Positions 8,816-17,730 of a DNA stretch of 64,000 bases are shown here, piece by piece (the first letter of the stretch is position 1; each line of letters begins with the position of its first letter). Below the pieces are notes generated by a model that saw only the letters and a list, made by a program, of their open reading frames with translations, had not been told where the DNA came from and did no database searches. The DNA comes from JBCBJX01 sp964342855 (GTDB taxonomy: Bacteria > Pseudomonadota > Alphaproteobacteria > Caulobacterales > Parvularculaceae). A program made the position numbers and the translations under genes. The DNA is taken from positions 1-64,000 of the forward strand of contig CAYFIB010000012.1 of assembly GCA_964342855.1 (NCBI GenBank). Direction: 5' to 3'.

Positions 8816-10219
8816 ATGAAACGGTTTGCGAAAACGGTCCTGGTCGCATCGACGGCGCTGGTAGCGGCGACGGCCTTCACCGCGACGTCCTCATTCGCTC
8901 AACAGGCTTGCGCGGACCGGCGTCCGGGCACTCTGTCGACGTCGATCGCGCGGGTTCTTGAAGACACCTTCGAGAAGCTGAACAACGAAGACTTTGCGGG
9001 CGCGATCGCCGATGCGAACCGGCTGCTGGAGCGCAATCCTTCCGGTTACGACCGCGCCGTCATTCTGCAGATCCGCGCGTCGGCCTACGCCAACAGCGAG
9101 AACTACTCCGCCGCGCTGCGCGACTTCATCGAAGCGGTGAACCTCAACGTCTTTCCGTGCAATACGGAAACCAGCCTGAAGCTTGCGATTGGTCAGCTCT
9201 ACCTCGCCGAAGAGAATTACACGGCGGCGATCAATTACCTTGAGGACTGGCTCCGCTCGGTCGAAGAGCCGGACGCTCAGGGGTATTACGTTCTCGCAAC
9301 GGCTTACACCGCCGCCGAGCGCTTCCGCGAAGCGCGCACCCCGGCGGAACGGGCGTTGGCGTTGCAGGACCCACCGAAGGAAAATCAGCACACGCTCCTG
9401 AACTATATTTATTCGGAGCTTGGCGCGCGTTCTCAGCGCCTGACCTTGCTGGAAAAGATGGTTGGCATCTGGTCGGACAAAAAGACGTACTGGGTGCAGT
9501 TGTCGGCGCTTTACAATGAGGCTGGCCGAGAGCGCGACGCGTTTTCGGTTCTGGAGCTCGCGTATGAAGCGGGGCTGCTGGAAAAAGAAGCGGAGTTTTT
9601 CCAGCTCGCTCAGTACTTCGGTTACTTCGACAACCCTTATCGCGGGGCGAAGATGCTCGCTCGCGAAATCGAGGCAGGCTCCGTCGAGCGCTCTGAACGC
9701 AATCTGATGATGCTCGCCTCGCTCTGGGGTCAGGCCCGCGAACACGAGCGCGCTATTCCGGTTCTTGAAGCCGCTGCGCGCGTCGCCGATGACGGCGACA
9801 TCTACCTGCGTCTCGCTCAGACCTATTACGCGGACGAGCAATTCGCGAAAGCTGAGTCGGCCGCGCGCAACGCGCTTCGTAAAGGCGGCCTCTCCGCCGA
9901 CGACGTGGCGCAGACGCGGATGACGCTCGGATACGCGCTCTTCAGCCAGGAAGAAATCGATGCGGCGCGCGAGCAGTTCGCCATCGCGCAAGGCAACGCC
10001 TCCGTGCGTCGTCAGGCCACCGCCTACATCACCTACATTGACGAGCTGAAGAAAACGCAGGCCCGTCAGGCGGAGATCGACCGTCAGCAAGCTGAAGAGG
10101 CGGAACGTCGCGCCCGTGAGCGCGAGGAAGCGCTGGAAGATGCGCAGGCGCTTTCCGGTCGTGGAAGCAGCAGCAGCTCAGACGAAGCTGACGATGGAGA
10201 AGACGACTCCGGCGAGTAA
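8816..10219 (+). CDS. Tetratricopeptide repeat protein of the TonB operon
   Basis: A 467-residue periplasmic protein with a signal peptide (about 1-28, ending SFA-Q), multiple TPR helical hairpins across about 40-400, and a highly charged Glu/Arg/Ser-rich C-terminal tail (about 400-467). TPR proteins close TonB2/TtpC-type loci in Vibrio and relatives, where they are thought to bind complex components. It is separated from tonB by 143 bases and followed by a strong terminator, so it is the last gene of the operon. Confidence 0.88.
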   Translation: MKRFAKTVLVASTALVAATAFTATSSFAQQACADRRPGTLSTSIARVLEDTFEKLNNEDFAGAIADANRLLERNPSGYDRAVILQIRASAYANSENYSAALRDFIEAVNLNVFPCNTETSLKLAIGQLYLAEENYTAAINYLEDWLRSVEEPDAQGYYVLATAYTAAERFREARTPAERALALQDPPKENQHTLLNYIYSELGARSQRLTLLEKMVGIWSDKKTYWVQLSALYNEAGRERDAFSVLELAYEAGLLEKEAEFFQLAQYFGYFDNPYRGAKMLAREIEAGSVERSERNLMMLASLWGQAREHERAIPVLEAAARVADDGDIYLRLAQTYYADEQFAKAESAARNALRKGGLSADDVAQTRMTLGYALFSQEEIDAAREQFAIAQGNASVRRQATAYITYIDELKKTQARQAEIDRQQAEEAERRAREREEALEDAQALSGRGSSSSSDEADDGEDDSGE

Positions 10220-10257
10220 GCCCGGGCTGCGTCGTTCCAAATTCTAACATGACACAG

Positions 10258-10289
10258 AAACCGACGGCTTAGCGGCCGTCGGTTTTTTT
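10258..10289 (+). terminator. Rho-independent terminator of the TonB operon
   Basis: The perfect stem CCGACGGC/GCCGTCGG, extended by AAA/TTT, has a six-base loop and is followed by a run of seven T. It lies 39 bases after the stop of the TPR gene and reads in the same direction. Confidence 0.93.
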
Positions 10290-10455
10290 GTGCGAGGTCG
10301 TCTGGCGTTGGGTGCGCTGGCGGACCGGACGTTGTGAGACGTCGGACCGCGCGAACGGCCTCGGCGGGCTCGCTTCAAAGCGTGCAGGCCGTCTATTGCT
10401 GGCGGCTGACTATCGTCCGAATGCGTGGCGCCACCGCACGAGGCGGGCGCCGTTC

Positions 10456-12552
10456 CTATCGGCCGAGACGACCCTCGGCGGCGGCGCAGGCGAAAGCGAA
10501 GAGGCGCGCGGTTTCTTTCAGCCGGTCGTCGCGCCCGGAGGAGCCGCCGTGCCCGCCGGACATGACCGTCTCCAGAAGAACGGTCGCGCCATGTTCGTTG
10601 CAATCACGCAATTTCGCGACCCATTTCGCCGGTTCCCAGTAGGTGACGCGCGGATCGGAGACGCCCGCCGTCGCGAAAACATGCGGTAACGGCCCGGGGC
10701 GCGCCGCTTCATATGGCGAATAGCGCTGCATACGGTCGAAAGCGTCCTTGTCGTGAACGGGGTCGCCCCATTCCGGCCATTCCGGCGGCGTCAGCGGAAG
10801 GGTCTCGTCCAGCATGGTGTTGAGCACGTCCACGAAGGGTACCTCAGCCAGCACCGCGCAGAAGGCGCGCGGATCGATCGCCGCCGCAGCGCCAACGAGC
10901 ATGCCGCCGGCGCTGCCGCCATGGCTCACCACTTTTTCAGGCGCAGCGAACCCCGTCACTTTCAGAGCGCGCGCGGCGGCGAGGAAGTCTGTAAACGTAT
11001 TTTCCTTGTGCTCGCGACGGCCGGCCTCATACCAGCCGCGGCCCTTGTCGGCGCCGCCGCGAATATGGGCGAGCGCGACGACGAAGCCGCGATCGACCAG
11101 CGCCAGGCGCGCGGCGGAAAAGCGGGCGCCGGTCGTGATCCCGTATGCGCCATACCCATAGAGCAGCGCGGGCGCGGTTCCGTCCGTTTTCGTCGAGACG
11201 CGGCGAAGAACGGTGACAGGCACGATCGCGCCGTCCTCGGCGCGCGCGTCAAGGCGCTCGACGCGGTAGTCGGATGGATTGAACGGCCCTTGCGTTTCAC
11301 GTTGCAGCACCAGCGACGGTTCGCCGGTGGCGAGATCGATATCAAGAAACCGGATGGGCGTGCGCGGGCTCTGGTAAACGACGCGCGCTGACGTCGCGCG
11401 GAATTCGAACATCGCCGCGAAGTCGATGGCGCGCGAGGCGTCTTCCATCGGCGCAATGGTTTCCACGCCCGTCGTCAAATCGCGAATGACGCATGAAGGA
11501 ACGGCGTCGGCGCGCTCGATCCGCACCAGATGTCGTTCGAACAGAACGACATCTTCAATCGCGCGGCCCGCGACATGGGGCACGAGCGGTTCGCGCGCTG
11601 AGATATCGCCGACCGGCGCGCGGTCGATGCGGAAGTCGACGTCGCCGTCCGTGTTCGTTGTAATGTAGAAGAAGTCGCCTGCGTGCTCGACATCGTATTC
11701 GACATCGTTCCGGCGCGTGTCCACCACGAACAGGTCGGCGGCGGACGGAGGCTCGCCGGGGCGCAACGCCGCCAGTCGGATCTCGCCGACGCCGTGTCCG
11801 TGAATATCAATTTTGAGATAGTCTCGGCTGCGGGTGAGAGCGACGCCGACGAACATGCCGGGGTCGTCTTCACGATAGAGTTCGCCGATGACCGCGCCGC
11901 TCGCCGCGTCCGCCAGCATCACCCGGTTCGGGCGCAGTTCCGCATCGCGCTCGACAAAGACGATGTGCGCGCCGTCCGGCGTCCAGACGGCCTGACCGTC
12001 CGCACGTTCGGAGATAACCGGTCCGTCACGCCCCGTCGCAATGTCGCGCACCCGCAGGGTGAACAGCTCAGAGCCCGCCTGATCGACGGTGACGGCCAGG
12101 CGGTCATGGCCCGGCGCATGGGCGATGGCGCCGATCTGGAAATACGTCGCGCCCGCCTTCTCCGCTTCGGCGTCCGGATCGTAGAGAAGCTCCTCCGCGC
12201 CGCCGGCGGTCGGCGTCCGGAAGAAAGCGCGCCGCTGGGCGCCGTCGCGATAGCGGGCGTGATAGGCGAACGGACCATCCGGAGCGGGCGGACTTGCTTC
12301 TTCCCGGTCCAGCCGGTCGCGCATTTTCTGAAACAGCGCCTCGATCTCGTCCTCGAGAAAGGCGAGACGTTCGGCGGCGTAGGCGTTTTCCGCACGCAGG
12401 TGATCGGCGATTTCGTCCGGCAATTGAGCCGGGTCCGCGACGGCTTCGCGCCAGTTTTCCGCGCGCAGCCAGTCGTAGTCGTCCGTCCACGAAACGCCAT
12501 GCGCCGTGCGGCGGATCGGGCGTTTCTCCGCCCGCGGCGGCGTCGCGCTCAT
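10456..12552 (-). CDS. S9 family prolyl oligopeptidase (oligopeptidase B-like)
   Basis: Serine peptidase of about 698 residues that cleaves short peptides in the cytoplasm. The N-terminal half is a beta-propeller. The C-terminal half is an alpha/beta hydrolase with YGYGAYG and AHIRGG motifs, nucleophile Ser547 in GGSAGG, Asp633 in VSDPRV and His668 in GGHGG. Oligopeptidase B typically prefers basic P1 residues; the preference is not readable here. The start at 12552 (MSATPPRAEKRP) was chosen over an upstream in-frame codon at 12642 because it overlaps the stop of the preceding lipoprotein gene as ATGA and matches the family N-terminus (RTAHGVSWTDDYDWLR). Confidence 0.93.
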   Translation of the reverse strand: MSATPPRAEKRPIRRTAHGVSWTDDYDWLRAENWREAVADPAQLPDEIADHLRAENAYAAERLAFLEDEIEALFQKMRDRLDREEASPPAPDGPFAYHARYRDGAQRRAFFRTPTAGGAEELLYDPDAEAEKAGATYFQIGAIAHAPGHDRLAVTVDQAGSELFTLRVRDIATGRDGPVISERADGQAVWTPDGAHIVFVERDAELRPNRVMLADAASGAVIGELYREDDPGMFVGVALTRSRDYLKIDIHGHGVGEIRLAALRPGEPPSAADLFVVDTRRNDVEYDVEHAGDFFYITTNTDGDVDFRIDRAPVGDISAREPLVPHVAGRAIEDVVLFERHLVRIERADAVPSCVIRDLTTGVETIAPMEDASRAIDFAAMFEFRATSARVVYQSPRTPIRFLDIDLATGEPSLVLQRETQGPFNPSDYRVERLDARAEDGAIVPVTVLRRVSTKTDGTAPALLYGYGAYGITTGARFSAARLALVDRGFVVALAHIRGGADKGRGWYEAGRREHKENTFTDFLAAARALKVTGFAAPEKVVSHGGSAGGMLVGAAAAIDPRAFCAVLAEVPFVDVLNTMLDETLPLTPPEWPEWGDPVHDKDAFDRMQRYSPYEAARPGPLPHVFATAGVSDPRVTYWEPAKWVAKLRDCNEHGATVLLETVMSGGHGGSSGRDDRLKETARLFAFACAAAEGRLGR

Positions 12553-12845
12553 TGTTCGCGTTGACCGACGGAGCCGGACTGGCTGCCTGGCGCCGGAATG
12601 TCCGAGCCTGAGCGTCCGCACGCGAGATAGCCCTGACGCCACGCCGCGGCGTAGGCGCGGTTGCTTTCAAACAGCTCCTCGTCGCGCACGACGCGCGTGG
12701 AGAAGAGCCGTGAACGCTGTTCGGCCGTCTCGCATCCGTCGGCGTATCCAAGCGGCCATTCCGCTTCGTTCTGTAGCCCGACGACGGACTCAGATGCGCA
12801 TCCGGCCGCGAACGCCGCGAGGACGCAAAGGACTGAAAACCGCAT
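12549..12845 (-). CDS. Small lipoprotein
   Basis: A 98-residue protein with a lipoprotein signal peptide; the lipobox FAAGC places the lipidated cysteine at residue 16. The mature part is short, polar, and holds two further cysteines (in DGCET and LACGR). It ends in a Gly/Ser/Gln-rich tail. The stop overlaps the start of the S9 peptidase by four bases (ATGA), so the two are probably translationally coupled. Function unknown. Confidence 0.75.
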   Translation of the reverse strand: MRFSVLCVLAAFAAGCASESVVGLQNEAEWPLGYADGCETAEQRSRLFSTRVVRDEELFESNRAYAAAWRQGYLACGRSGSDIPAPGSQSGSVGQREQ

Positions 12846-13001
12846 GAAAACTCCCGATCTCGGCGACGCGCCGCATCATCGCGGGCGCTTCGAACCTAGG
12901 CGCTCGCCCGCTTCGGGGCCAGCGCGCAATGGCCGCCGTCCCATAAGCGGACGGTTAACGATCTGCGTCTAACGTCTTCGGTGCTGTTGAAAGTATAGAG
13001 T

Positions 13002-14150
13002 ATGGCCGCACCGCAACCCTTGACCATGATGGACCGCGGCGGCGCCGACGAGGCGCCGTTCAATGACGACGCGCAGTCGTTGCGCACGGCCATCCTGCGC
13101 CGTCTCTCCGATCTCGCCGCGCTGCCGAGCGGGCGGCTGACGCGCAATGAGCGTTCGTTCATCGCCGAGGTCCTCATGTTCGCCTTACGCGGAAGCCCGA
13201 CGCCGGAACGGGTTGAGGTCGCGCGCCGCGCCGCCAAAATCGCCGAGCCCCCGCCGGCGCTCCTGCGCGAACTGCTGTTGGACGACGCGCCGGTCGCTAT
13301 CGCGCTTCTGAATGACGCCGAACTGATCCCCGCGCATATTCTGGAAGAAGCGGCTCGGCGAGGCTCCCGCGAGCACCGCGTCGCCATCGCCGCGCGTCCG
13401 GACCTCACGACATCTGTCGTCGACGCGCTACTGGAGCGCGAAGAGGACGAGGTGGTCCATCAGGTGCTGCGCACGCCGGTCGTCCTGTCGACGTCCGCGG
13501 TCGATCGTCTCGTCTCCTACGCGGTCTTCAACCAGGAAGCCCTGCGCCTGCTGATCGAACGCGAAGAGCTGGAGCCGATTCAGGGATTCAATCTGTTCTG
13601 GCCGAGCGACCGAGCCGGGCGTCGGCGCATTCTGCAACGCTTCGCCCTTGACCGCGGCGTCATTCAGGACGCGCTTGCGGATTTCTTCCCGGAGGTCTTT
13701 CGCGGGAAGGTGAATGACGAATTTCTGCGCGACCTCCTGCGTCTGATCGAGCGCCGTCACCGTCCGCGCGGTCGTGACGGGCAGCCGGTCTCCATGGCGG
13801 TCGTGAAGCGGACCCTGCGCCTTGCGTTCACCGAACCGGGCCCGGAGCACGCCCAGTCCGTCGGGCTCGTCGCGGGTATCGACCCGAGCCTCGCGCGCCG
13901 CATCATCGAAGATGAAGGCGGCGAGCCGTTCGCGATCATGGCGAAAGCGACCGGCATCGAGCGCGGCGAATTCATTGATCTCTGCCGCATCTTTAAGCCC
14001 GACGACGCCGAGGCGCGCATTCAGTTCTTCGACGTCACCGCCCGTGATTTCGCGCGCACCATCATCCGCGCATGGAACTGGTCTGATCGATTGAAGCGCA
14101 AAGCCGCGCAGGTCGAGGAGCCGCTCCTCGACGGGGCGTTGACGCACTAG
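13002..14150 (+). CDS. DUF2336 domain protein
   Basis: A 382-residue, all-helical cytoplasmic protein matching the DUF2336 family, which is common in Alphaproteobacteria and has no settled function. The central region has repeated short helical units (RRAAKIAEPPPALLRELL, then LLNDAELIPAHIL, then RPDLTTSVVDALL) resembling armadillo/HEAT-like repeats. It has no signal peptide or transmembrane segment. It is divergent from the lipoprotein-peptidase pair across a 156-base spacer that should hold promoters for both, and has no operon partner downstream (142-base gap before parA). Confidence 0.85.
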   Translation: MAAPQPLTMMDRGGADEAPFNDDAQSLRTAILRRLSDLAALPSGRLTRNERSFIAEVLMFALRGSPTPERVEVARRAAKIAEPPPALLRELLLDDAPVAIALLNDAELIPAHILEEAARRGSREHRVAIAARPDLTTSVVDALLEREEDEVVHQVLRTPVVLSTSAVDRLVSYAVFNQEALRLLIEREELEPIQGFNLFWPSDRAGRRRILQRFALDRGVIQDALADFFPEVFRGKVNDEFLRDLLRLIERRHRPRGRDGQPVSMAVVKRTLRLAFTEPGPEHAQSVGLVAGIDPSLARRIIEDEGGEPFAIMAKATGIERGEFIDLCRIFKPDDAEARIQFFDVTARDFARTIIRAWNWSDRLKRKAAQVEEPLLDGALTH

Positions 14151-14291
14151 CCAAAGTTGCAGCGTTCCGCTTAACGCCGCCGAAACGCGCCTCAGGCAAG
14201 GGTCAGGGCCGGTGCGAGCGGGGGCTTGCGTATCTAGTCCCTGTTCGCGCCGACCTAGGCCTAGCGCCGTTACAGGGTTCGGGAGTGCGCC

Positions 14292-15026
14292 ATGGCGCCG
14301 ACGATGCGCGTAATTGTTTTCGCCTCGCAGAAGGGCGGATCCGGCAAGACCACCTTGTCGGGCCACATCGCCGTGGAGGCGCAGCGTCAGGGGGCGGGGC
14401 CGGTCGCGCTGATCGACACCGACCCGCAGGGCTCGCTGTCGAAATGGTGGAACGTCCGGAAAGATCCGGAACCCGCCTTCATCCAGTCGGTCTTCTCCAA
14501 TCTTTTTTATGATCTCGAGCAGGCGCGGAACCAGGGCTTCAAGCTCGTGGTCATCGACACGCCGCCCGCGGTCACGCGCGCCATCTCCGAGGTCGTCTCG
14601 TTCGCGGATCTCGTTGTTCTGCCGACGCGGCCGAGCCCGCACGACATGCGCGCCGTCGGCCCAACGGTCGATATCGTCGAGCAGCGCGGCAAGCAGATGG
14701 TCTTTGTCGTCAGCGCCGCGGCTCAAAAAGCGCGTATCACGTCAGAGGCCGCCATCGCGCTCTCCCAGCACGGCACCGTGGCGCCAACCATCATTCACCA
14801 GCGCGTTGATTTCGCCGCCTCGATGATCGACGGGCGCACGGTCATGGAGATCGACCCGACCGGCCGATCGGCGGTCGAGGTCAATCAGTTGTGGAAATAT
14901 CTTGAGGAGAAGCTGAACCGCGTCGAAACGCCCGGCGCCGGTGCGCAGAAGGACGAGGCCATGCGGGCCGCCGTCGCCGCGACGCCGTTCGGCCGCCGGT
15001 CCTTCGGTCGCCGCGCCGTTCATTGA
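14292..15026 (+). CDS. parA: ParA family ATPase
   Basis: A 244-residue deviant Walker A ATPase. The P-loop KGGSGKTT (about residues 14-21) has the signature lysine, IDTDPQGS is Walker A', and VVIDTPPA (about 86-93) is Walker B. The length is that of small ParA-like proteins that position DNA or protein cargo. It is not MipZ-like in its N-terminus. No parB follows. The next gene, after 14 bases, encodes an acidic protein with a ribbon-helix-helix-like end, which could be the partner. The track after residue 220 is a variable Arg-rich tail. Confidence 0.9.
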   Translation: MAPTMRVIVFASQKGGSGKTTLSGHIAVEAQRQGAGPVALIDTDPQGSLSKWWNVRKDPEPAFIQSVFSNLFYDLEQARNQGFKLVVIDTPPAVTRAISEVVSFADLVVLPTRPSPHDMRAVGPTVDIVEQRGKQMVFVVSAAAQKARITSEAAIALSQHGTVAPTIIHQRVDFAASMIDGRTVMEIDPTGRSAVEVNQLWKYLEEKLNRVETPGAGAQKDEAMRAAVAATPFGRRSFGRRAVH

Positions 15027-15040
15027 TCGGAGGGCGCGCC

Positions 15041-15937
15041 ATGGAAGAGGACACCGAGTTCGCCGCCCTGTCGGCCGGACTGCTCGCCCGTAAGGGGCAG
15101 GCGACGCCGGCCATGGACGGCTTCACGCACGCTCGTTTCGGCCTGCCGGACGAAGAACGCGCGCGGCTTGAGCGGGGCTTCCCAAGCGGGCGTAAGCCGA
15201 CGCCGCAGCCGCAACCGAGATTCGCGGACGGCCCGGACCTGTCAGCCTACGCCGATGACGATGATGAGGAAGACGACATTCCGTTCCTGAACGACGGCGA
15301 TGAACCGGACGGCCCTGAGCTTCCTGCAGCCCTCGCTACCGAAACCGAAGACGACGCCGATGACGCGTCGGCGCCTCTCCCATCGATGGAGCGCGACGCC
15401 GACGCCGACGCGGAAGCGCCCGCGCTTCTTCGCGCGCCAGAGCGCCGCGAAGCGCCCGAACCGCAAAAACGTCCGAGCCTTCTGCGTAAGGCCGCTCAGG
15501 AAGCGGAAAACCCGATCCGCGCCATCCGCGATGATCTGCGCAAGCGCATCGCCGATGCGCTGGGCATTCAGGGCCGCCTCGGCGCCGGTCGCAAAGAAAA
15601 AGAAGCCGATCTTGCGCGCCGCGCCGTGCGCGTCGCTTCGGATTCGCGTCCGGACCCCGCGTGCGAACGCCCGTGCGAAGAGGCGGCGAAATCCGCGCGC
15701 CGGGTGCAGGTTTCCTTTCGCGTCTCCACGCGCGACTTCATGCGTCTGAAGCTCGCCGCCGCGGAACTTGGCCGCCCCAGTCAGGATCTCATCATCGAGT
15801 CCGTGCACCGTCTTCTCGACGAGTACGGCGTGGAGCAGTTCGACGAGTGCGCGTGCCTCGCACGTGCGGCCGACGCGACGGACGAGCGGGACGCCGAAAC
15901 GCTCAAGTCCATCCTCTCTGATGAGGGCGAGCGCTAA
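15041..15937 (+). CDS. Acidic protein with C-terminal ribbon-helix-helix-like domain, ParA partner candidate
   Basis: A 298-residue protein of unrecognised family. Residues 60-170 are acidic and low in complexity (runs such as YADDDDEEDDIPF), probably disordered. Residues 219-262 look like a ribbon-helix-helix fold: a beta strand RRVQVSFRV, then helices TRDFMRLKLAAAELG and PSQDLIIESVHRLLDEYG. Such domains bind DNA as dimers and serve as the centromere-binding partner of ParA in ParG/Omega-type systems. A strong GGAGG site precedes the ATG at 15041, 14 bases after parA, which supports an operon. The partner role is inference. Confidence 0.7.
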   Translation: MEEDTEFAALSAGLLARKGQATPAMDGFTHARFGLPDEERARLERGFPSGRKPTPQPQPRFADGPDLSAYADDDDEEDDIPFLNDGDEPDGPELPAALATETEDDADDASAPLPSMERDADADAEAPALLRAPERREAPEPQKRPSLLRKAAQEAENPIRAIRDDLRKRIADALGIQGRLGAGRKEKEADLARRAVRVASDSRPDPACERPCEEAAKSARRVQVSFRVSTRDFMRLKLAAAELGRPSQDLIIESVHRLLDEYGVEQFDECACLARAADATDERDAETLKSILSDEGER

Positions 15938-16020
15938 GGCGTTGATATTCGGTCCCGGTTCGACCATGGTCCCGCCAGCGCCGTTCGGCGCATTCGTTTC
16001 GGGAACCGACGCGGGACCCC

Positions 16021-16500
16021 ATGGGGCGCATCATCTTTCTCACCATCGCGTTGACTGCGCTGTGGTTCATGTTGTCCGGCTACTTCGACGTGCCGCTTCT
16101 CCTGTTCTTTGGGGCGGCCTCGATTGCGCTGTGCGTGTGGCTTTCTGTGCGCGCGCGGGTGCTGGATGACGAAGGCGCGCCGCTGGAGCTCGGCTTCGGC
16201 ATCGTCAGCTATTGGGCCTGGCTCTTCTTCGAAATCGGCAAGGCGAACCTGATCGTCGCCCGCGAGGCGCTGGCGATCACGCCGAAGCTCAGCCCGCAGA
16301 TGGTCCGCGTGCCCGCGAAGCAGACATCGGTTTCAGGCCGCGTCATCTTCGCCCAGTCGATCACGCTGACACCCGGCACCGTCTCGGTGGATCTGAAGCA
16401 TGGCGACGTGCTGGTGCACGCGCTGACGGAAGAACTCGCCGACATCGAGGCGATGGCTGAGATGGGCGAGCGCGTCCGGAAACTCGGCGGCGCCTCATGA
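16021..16500 (+). CDS. mrpE: Mrp antiporter subunit E
   Basis: A 159-residue membrane protein of the MNHE/MrpE family, first gene of a ten-gene Mrp-type antiporter operon. Two N-terminal transmembrane helices (about 5-45) are followed by a further hydrophobic segment (SYWAWLFFEIGKANLIVA, about 62-80). A soluble C-terminal domain with the family motif TLTPGTVSVDL (about 120-130) follows. It forms part of the multi-subunit Na+(K+)/H+ antiporter. The next gene overlaps the stop by four bases. Confidence 0.93.
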   Translation: MGRIIFLTIALTALWFMLSGYFDVPLLLFFGAASIALCVWLSVRARVLDDEGAPLELGFGIVSYWAWLFFEIGKANLIVAREALAITPKLSPQMVRVPAKQTSVSGRVIFAQSITLTPGTVSVDLKHGDVLVHALTEELADIEAMAEMGERVRKLGGAS

Positions 16501-16796
16501 TGTACGCCGTCGCCGCCGCCGCGCTCATCGGCGCCATGGCGCTTGCGCTCGCGCGGGCGCTCGCCGGACCGTCGCTTTACGACCGCGTGCTCGCCGGCAA
16601 CTCCTTCGGCACCAAGACGGTGCTGCTGCTCGGCCTCACGGGCTATCTGACCGGGCGTCCGGACTTTCTCGACATCGCCATCCTCTACGCCCTCATCAAT
16701 TTTGTCGGCACGATCGCAATCCTGAAGTTCTTCCGCTACCGCTCGCTGTCCGTCGCCATGGACGACAGCCGCGAAGGCGAGGGAGGCGGTGCATGA
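16497..16796 (+). CDS. mrpF: Mrp antiporter subunit F
   Basis: A 99-residue three-helix membrane protein matching MrpF/MnhF, with the conserved RALAGPSLYDRVLAGNSFG segment (about residues 20-38). The start ATG lies in the stop region of mrpE, and ATG at 16500 is an equally possible start. The stop overlaps mrpG by four bases, so E, F and G are translationally coupled. Confidence 0.93.
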   Translation: MMYAVAAAALIGAMALALARALAGPSLYDRVLAGNSFGTKTVLLLGLTGYLTGRPDFLDIAILYALINFVGTIAILKFFRYRSLSVAMDDSREGEGGGA

Positions 16797-17131
16797 GCTG
16801 GGCGCTGATCGCCGACATTCTGTCCTGGGCGCTGTTCCTATTCGGCGGCGGCTTCGTTCTCGCCGGCGCGATCGGGATGATCCGCTTTCCGGACTTCTAC
16901 ACGCGCGTCCATGCCGCCGGCGTCACCGATACGCTGGGCGCGGACCTTATTCTCCTCGGCATGGCGCTGCAGGCGACGACCTGGATTGAAGTCGCGAAAC
17001 TTTTCCTCATCGGCGCGTTCATGTTCCTGACGAGCCCGACGACCAGCCACGCGACGGCGCATGCGGCGTGGGTCGCAGGGATGAACCCGATGCTCGGCAA
17101 GGAACTGAAGCGCGGGGAGGGCGACGACTGA
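16793..17131 (+). CDS. mrpG: Mrp antiporter subunit G
   Basis: A 112-residue membrane protein of the MrpG/MnhG family with three predicted helices. It has the characteristic GMIRFPDFYTRVHAAGVTDTLG segment (about residues 26-47) and the C-terminal LTSPTTSHATAHAAW motif (about 82-96). The start overlaps mrpF and the stop overlaps the following DUF4040 gene by one base. Confidence 0.94.
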   Translation: MSWALIADILSWALFLFGGGFVLAGAIGMIRFPDFYTRVHAAGVTDTLGADLILLGMALQATTWIEVAKLFLIGAFMFLTSPTTSHATAHAAWVAGMNPMLGKELKRGEGDD

Positions 17132-17730
17132 TGTTCCATACGCCGGTCAGCCCCATCCTCCTTCTGGATCTGGCGATCCTGTCGCTCCTCGTCGTGACGG
17201 CGCTCGCGATGATCCGCGTGCGGCGGCTCTTCGCCGTCGTCATGCTCTCAGGGATTTATTCGCTTCTGTCGGCGGCGTTCTTCGTGTCGCTCGACGCGGT
17301 CGATGTCGCCTTCACGGAGGCGGCCGTCGGCGCGGGGATTTCAACCGCGCTGCTCCTCGGCGGCATGCTGCTGACGGCGCGCCGCGAAAAAGAAGCCTCA
17401 TCCCGACGCGCGCCCTATGCGTTCGCGATCGTCTGCGTGGTCGGCGCGGCGCTCTTTTACGCCAGTCTCGACATGCCGGCCTTCGCCGATCCGAACAGTC
17501 CCGTGAACACCGGCGTCGGCATGGACTATGTCGAGAAGACGCAAAACGAGATCGGCCTGCCGAACATCGTGACAGCGGTGCTGGCGAGCTATCGCGGCTA
17601 CGACACCCTCGGCGAAACGCTGGTCGTTTTCACCGCCGGTCTCGCGGTTATTCTGCTGCTCGGCGTCGGCACGGCGCGTGGCGGCAAGGCGGCGAAAGAC
17701 CCGGACGCGGAACAGGCGGAGGAGAGCTGA
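17131..17730 (+). CDS. DUF4040/MbhD-E-like Mrp subunit (detached C-terminal part of MrpA)
   Basis: A 199-residue membrane protein. The N-terminal part (about 5-85) matches the MbhD/DUF4040 domain, with SGIYSLLSAAFFVSLDAVDVAFTEAAVG-like sequence. The C-terminal part resembles MbhE, with PNIVTAVLASYRGYDTLGETLVVFTA near 150-175. In classical Mrp operons these domains form the C-terminus of MrpA; here they are a separate gene, as in archaeal MBH/MBX modules and some alphaproteobacterial Mrp loci. The ATG at 17131 overlaps the mrpG stop (TGATG). The stop overlaps mrpB by one base. Confidence 0.88.
   Translation: MFHTPVSPILLLDLAILSLLVVTALAMIRVRRLFAVVMLSGIYSLLSAAFFVSLDAVDVAFTEAAVGAGISTALLLGGMLLTARREKEASSRRAPYAFAIVCVVGAALFYASLDMPAFADPNSPVNTGVGMDYVEKTQNEIGLPNIVTAVLASYRGYDTLGETLVVFTAGLAVILLLGVGTARGGKAAKDPDAEQAEES

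Noticed and set aside
12954..12975. GTTAAC and CTAAC near the DUF2336 start as a CtrA site
   Set aside because: Second half-site and spacing do not fit the TTAA-N7-TTAA pattern.
14251..14265. CCTAGGCCTAG palindromic motif upstream of parA
   Set aside because: Too short and single-copy to call an operator or parS-like site by eye.
13428..14726. A 432-codon minus-strand frame opposite DUF2336 and parA
   Set aside because: It spans two plus-strand genes and their intergenic region with no ribosome site or recognisable motif.
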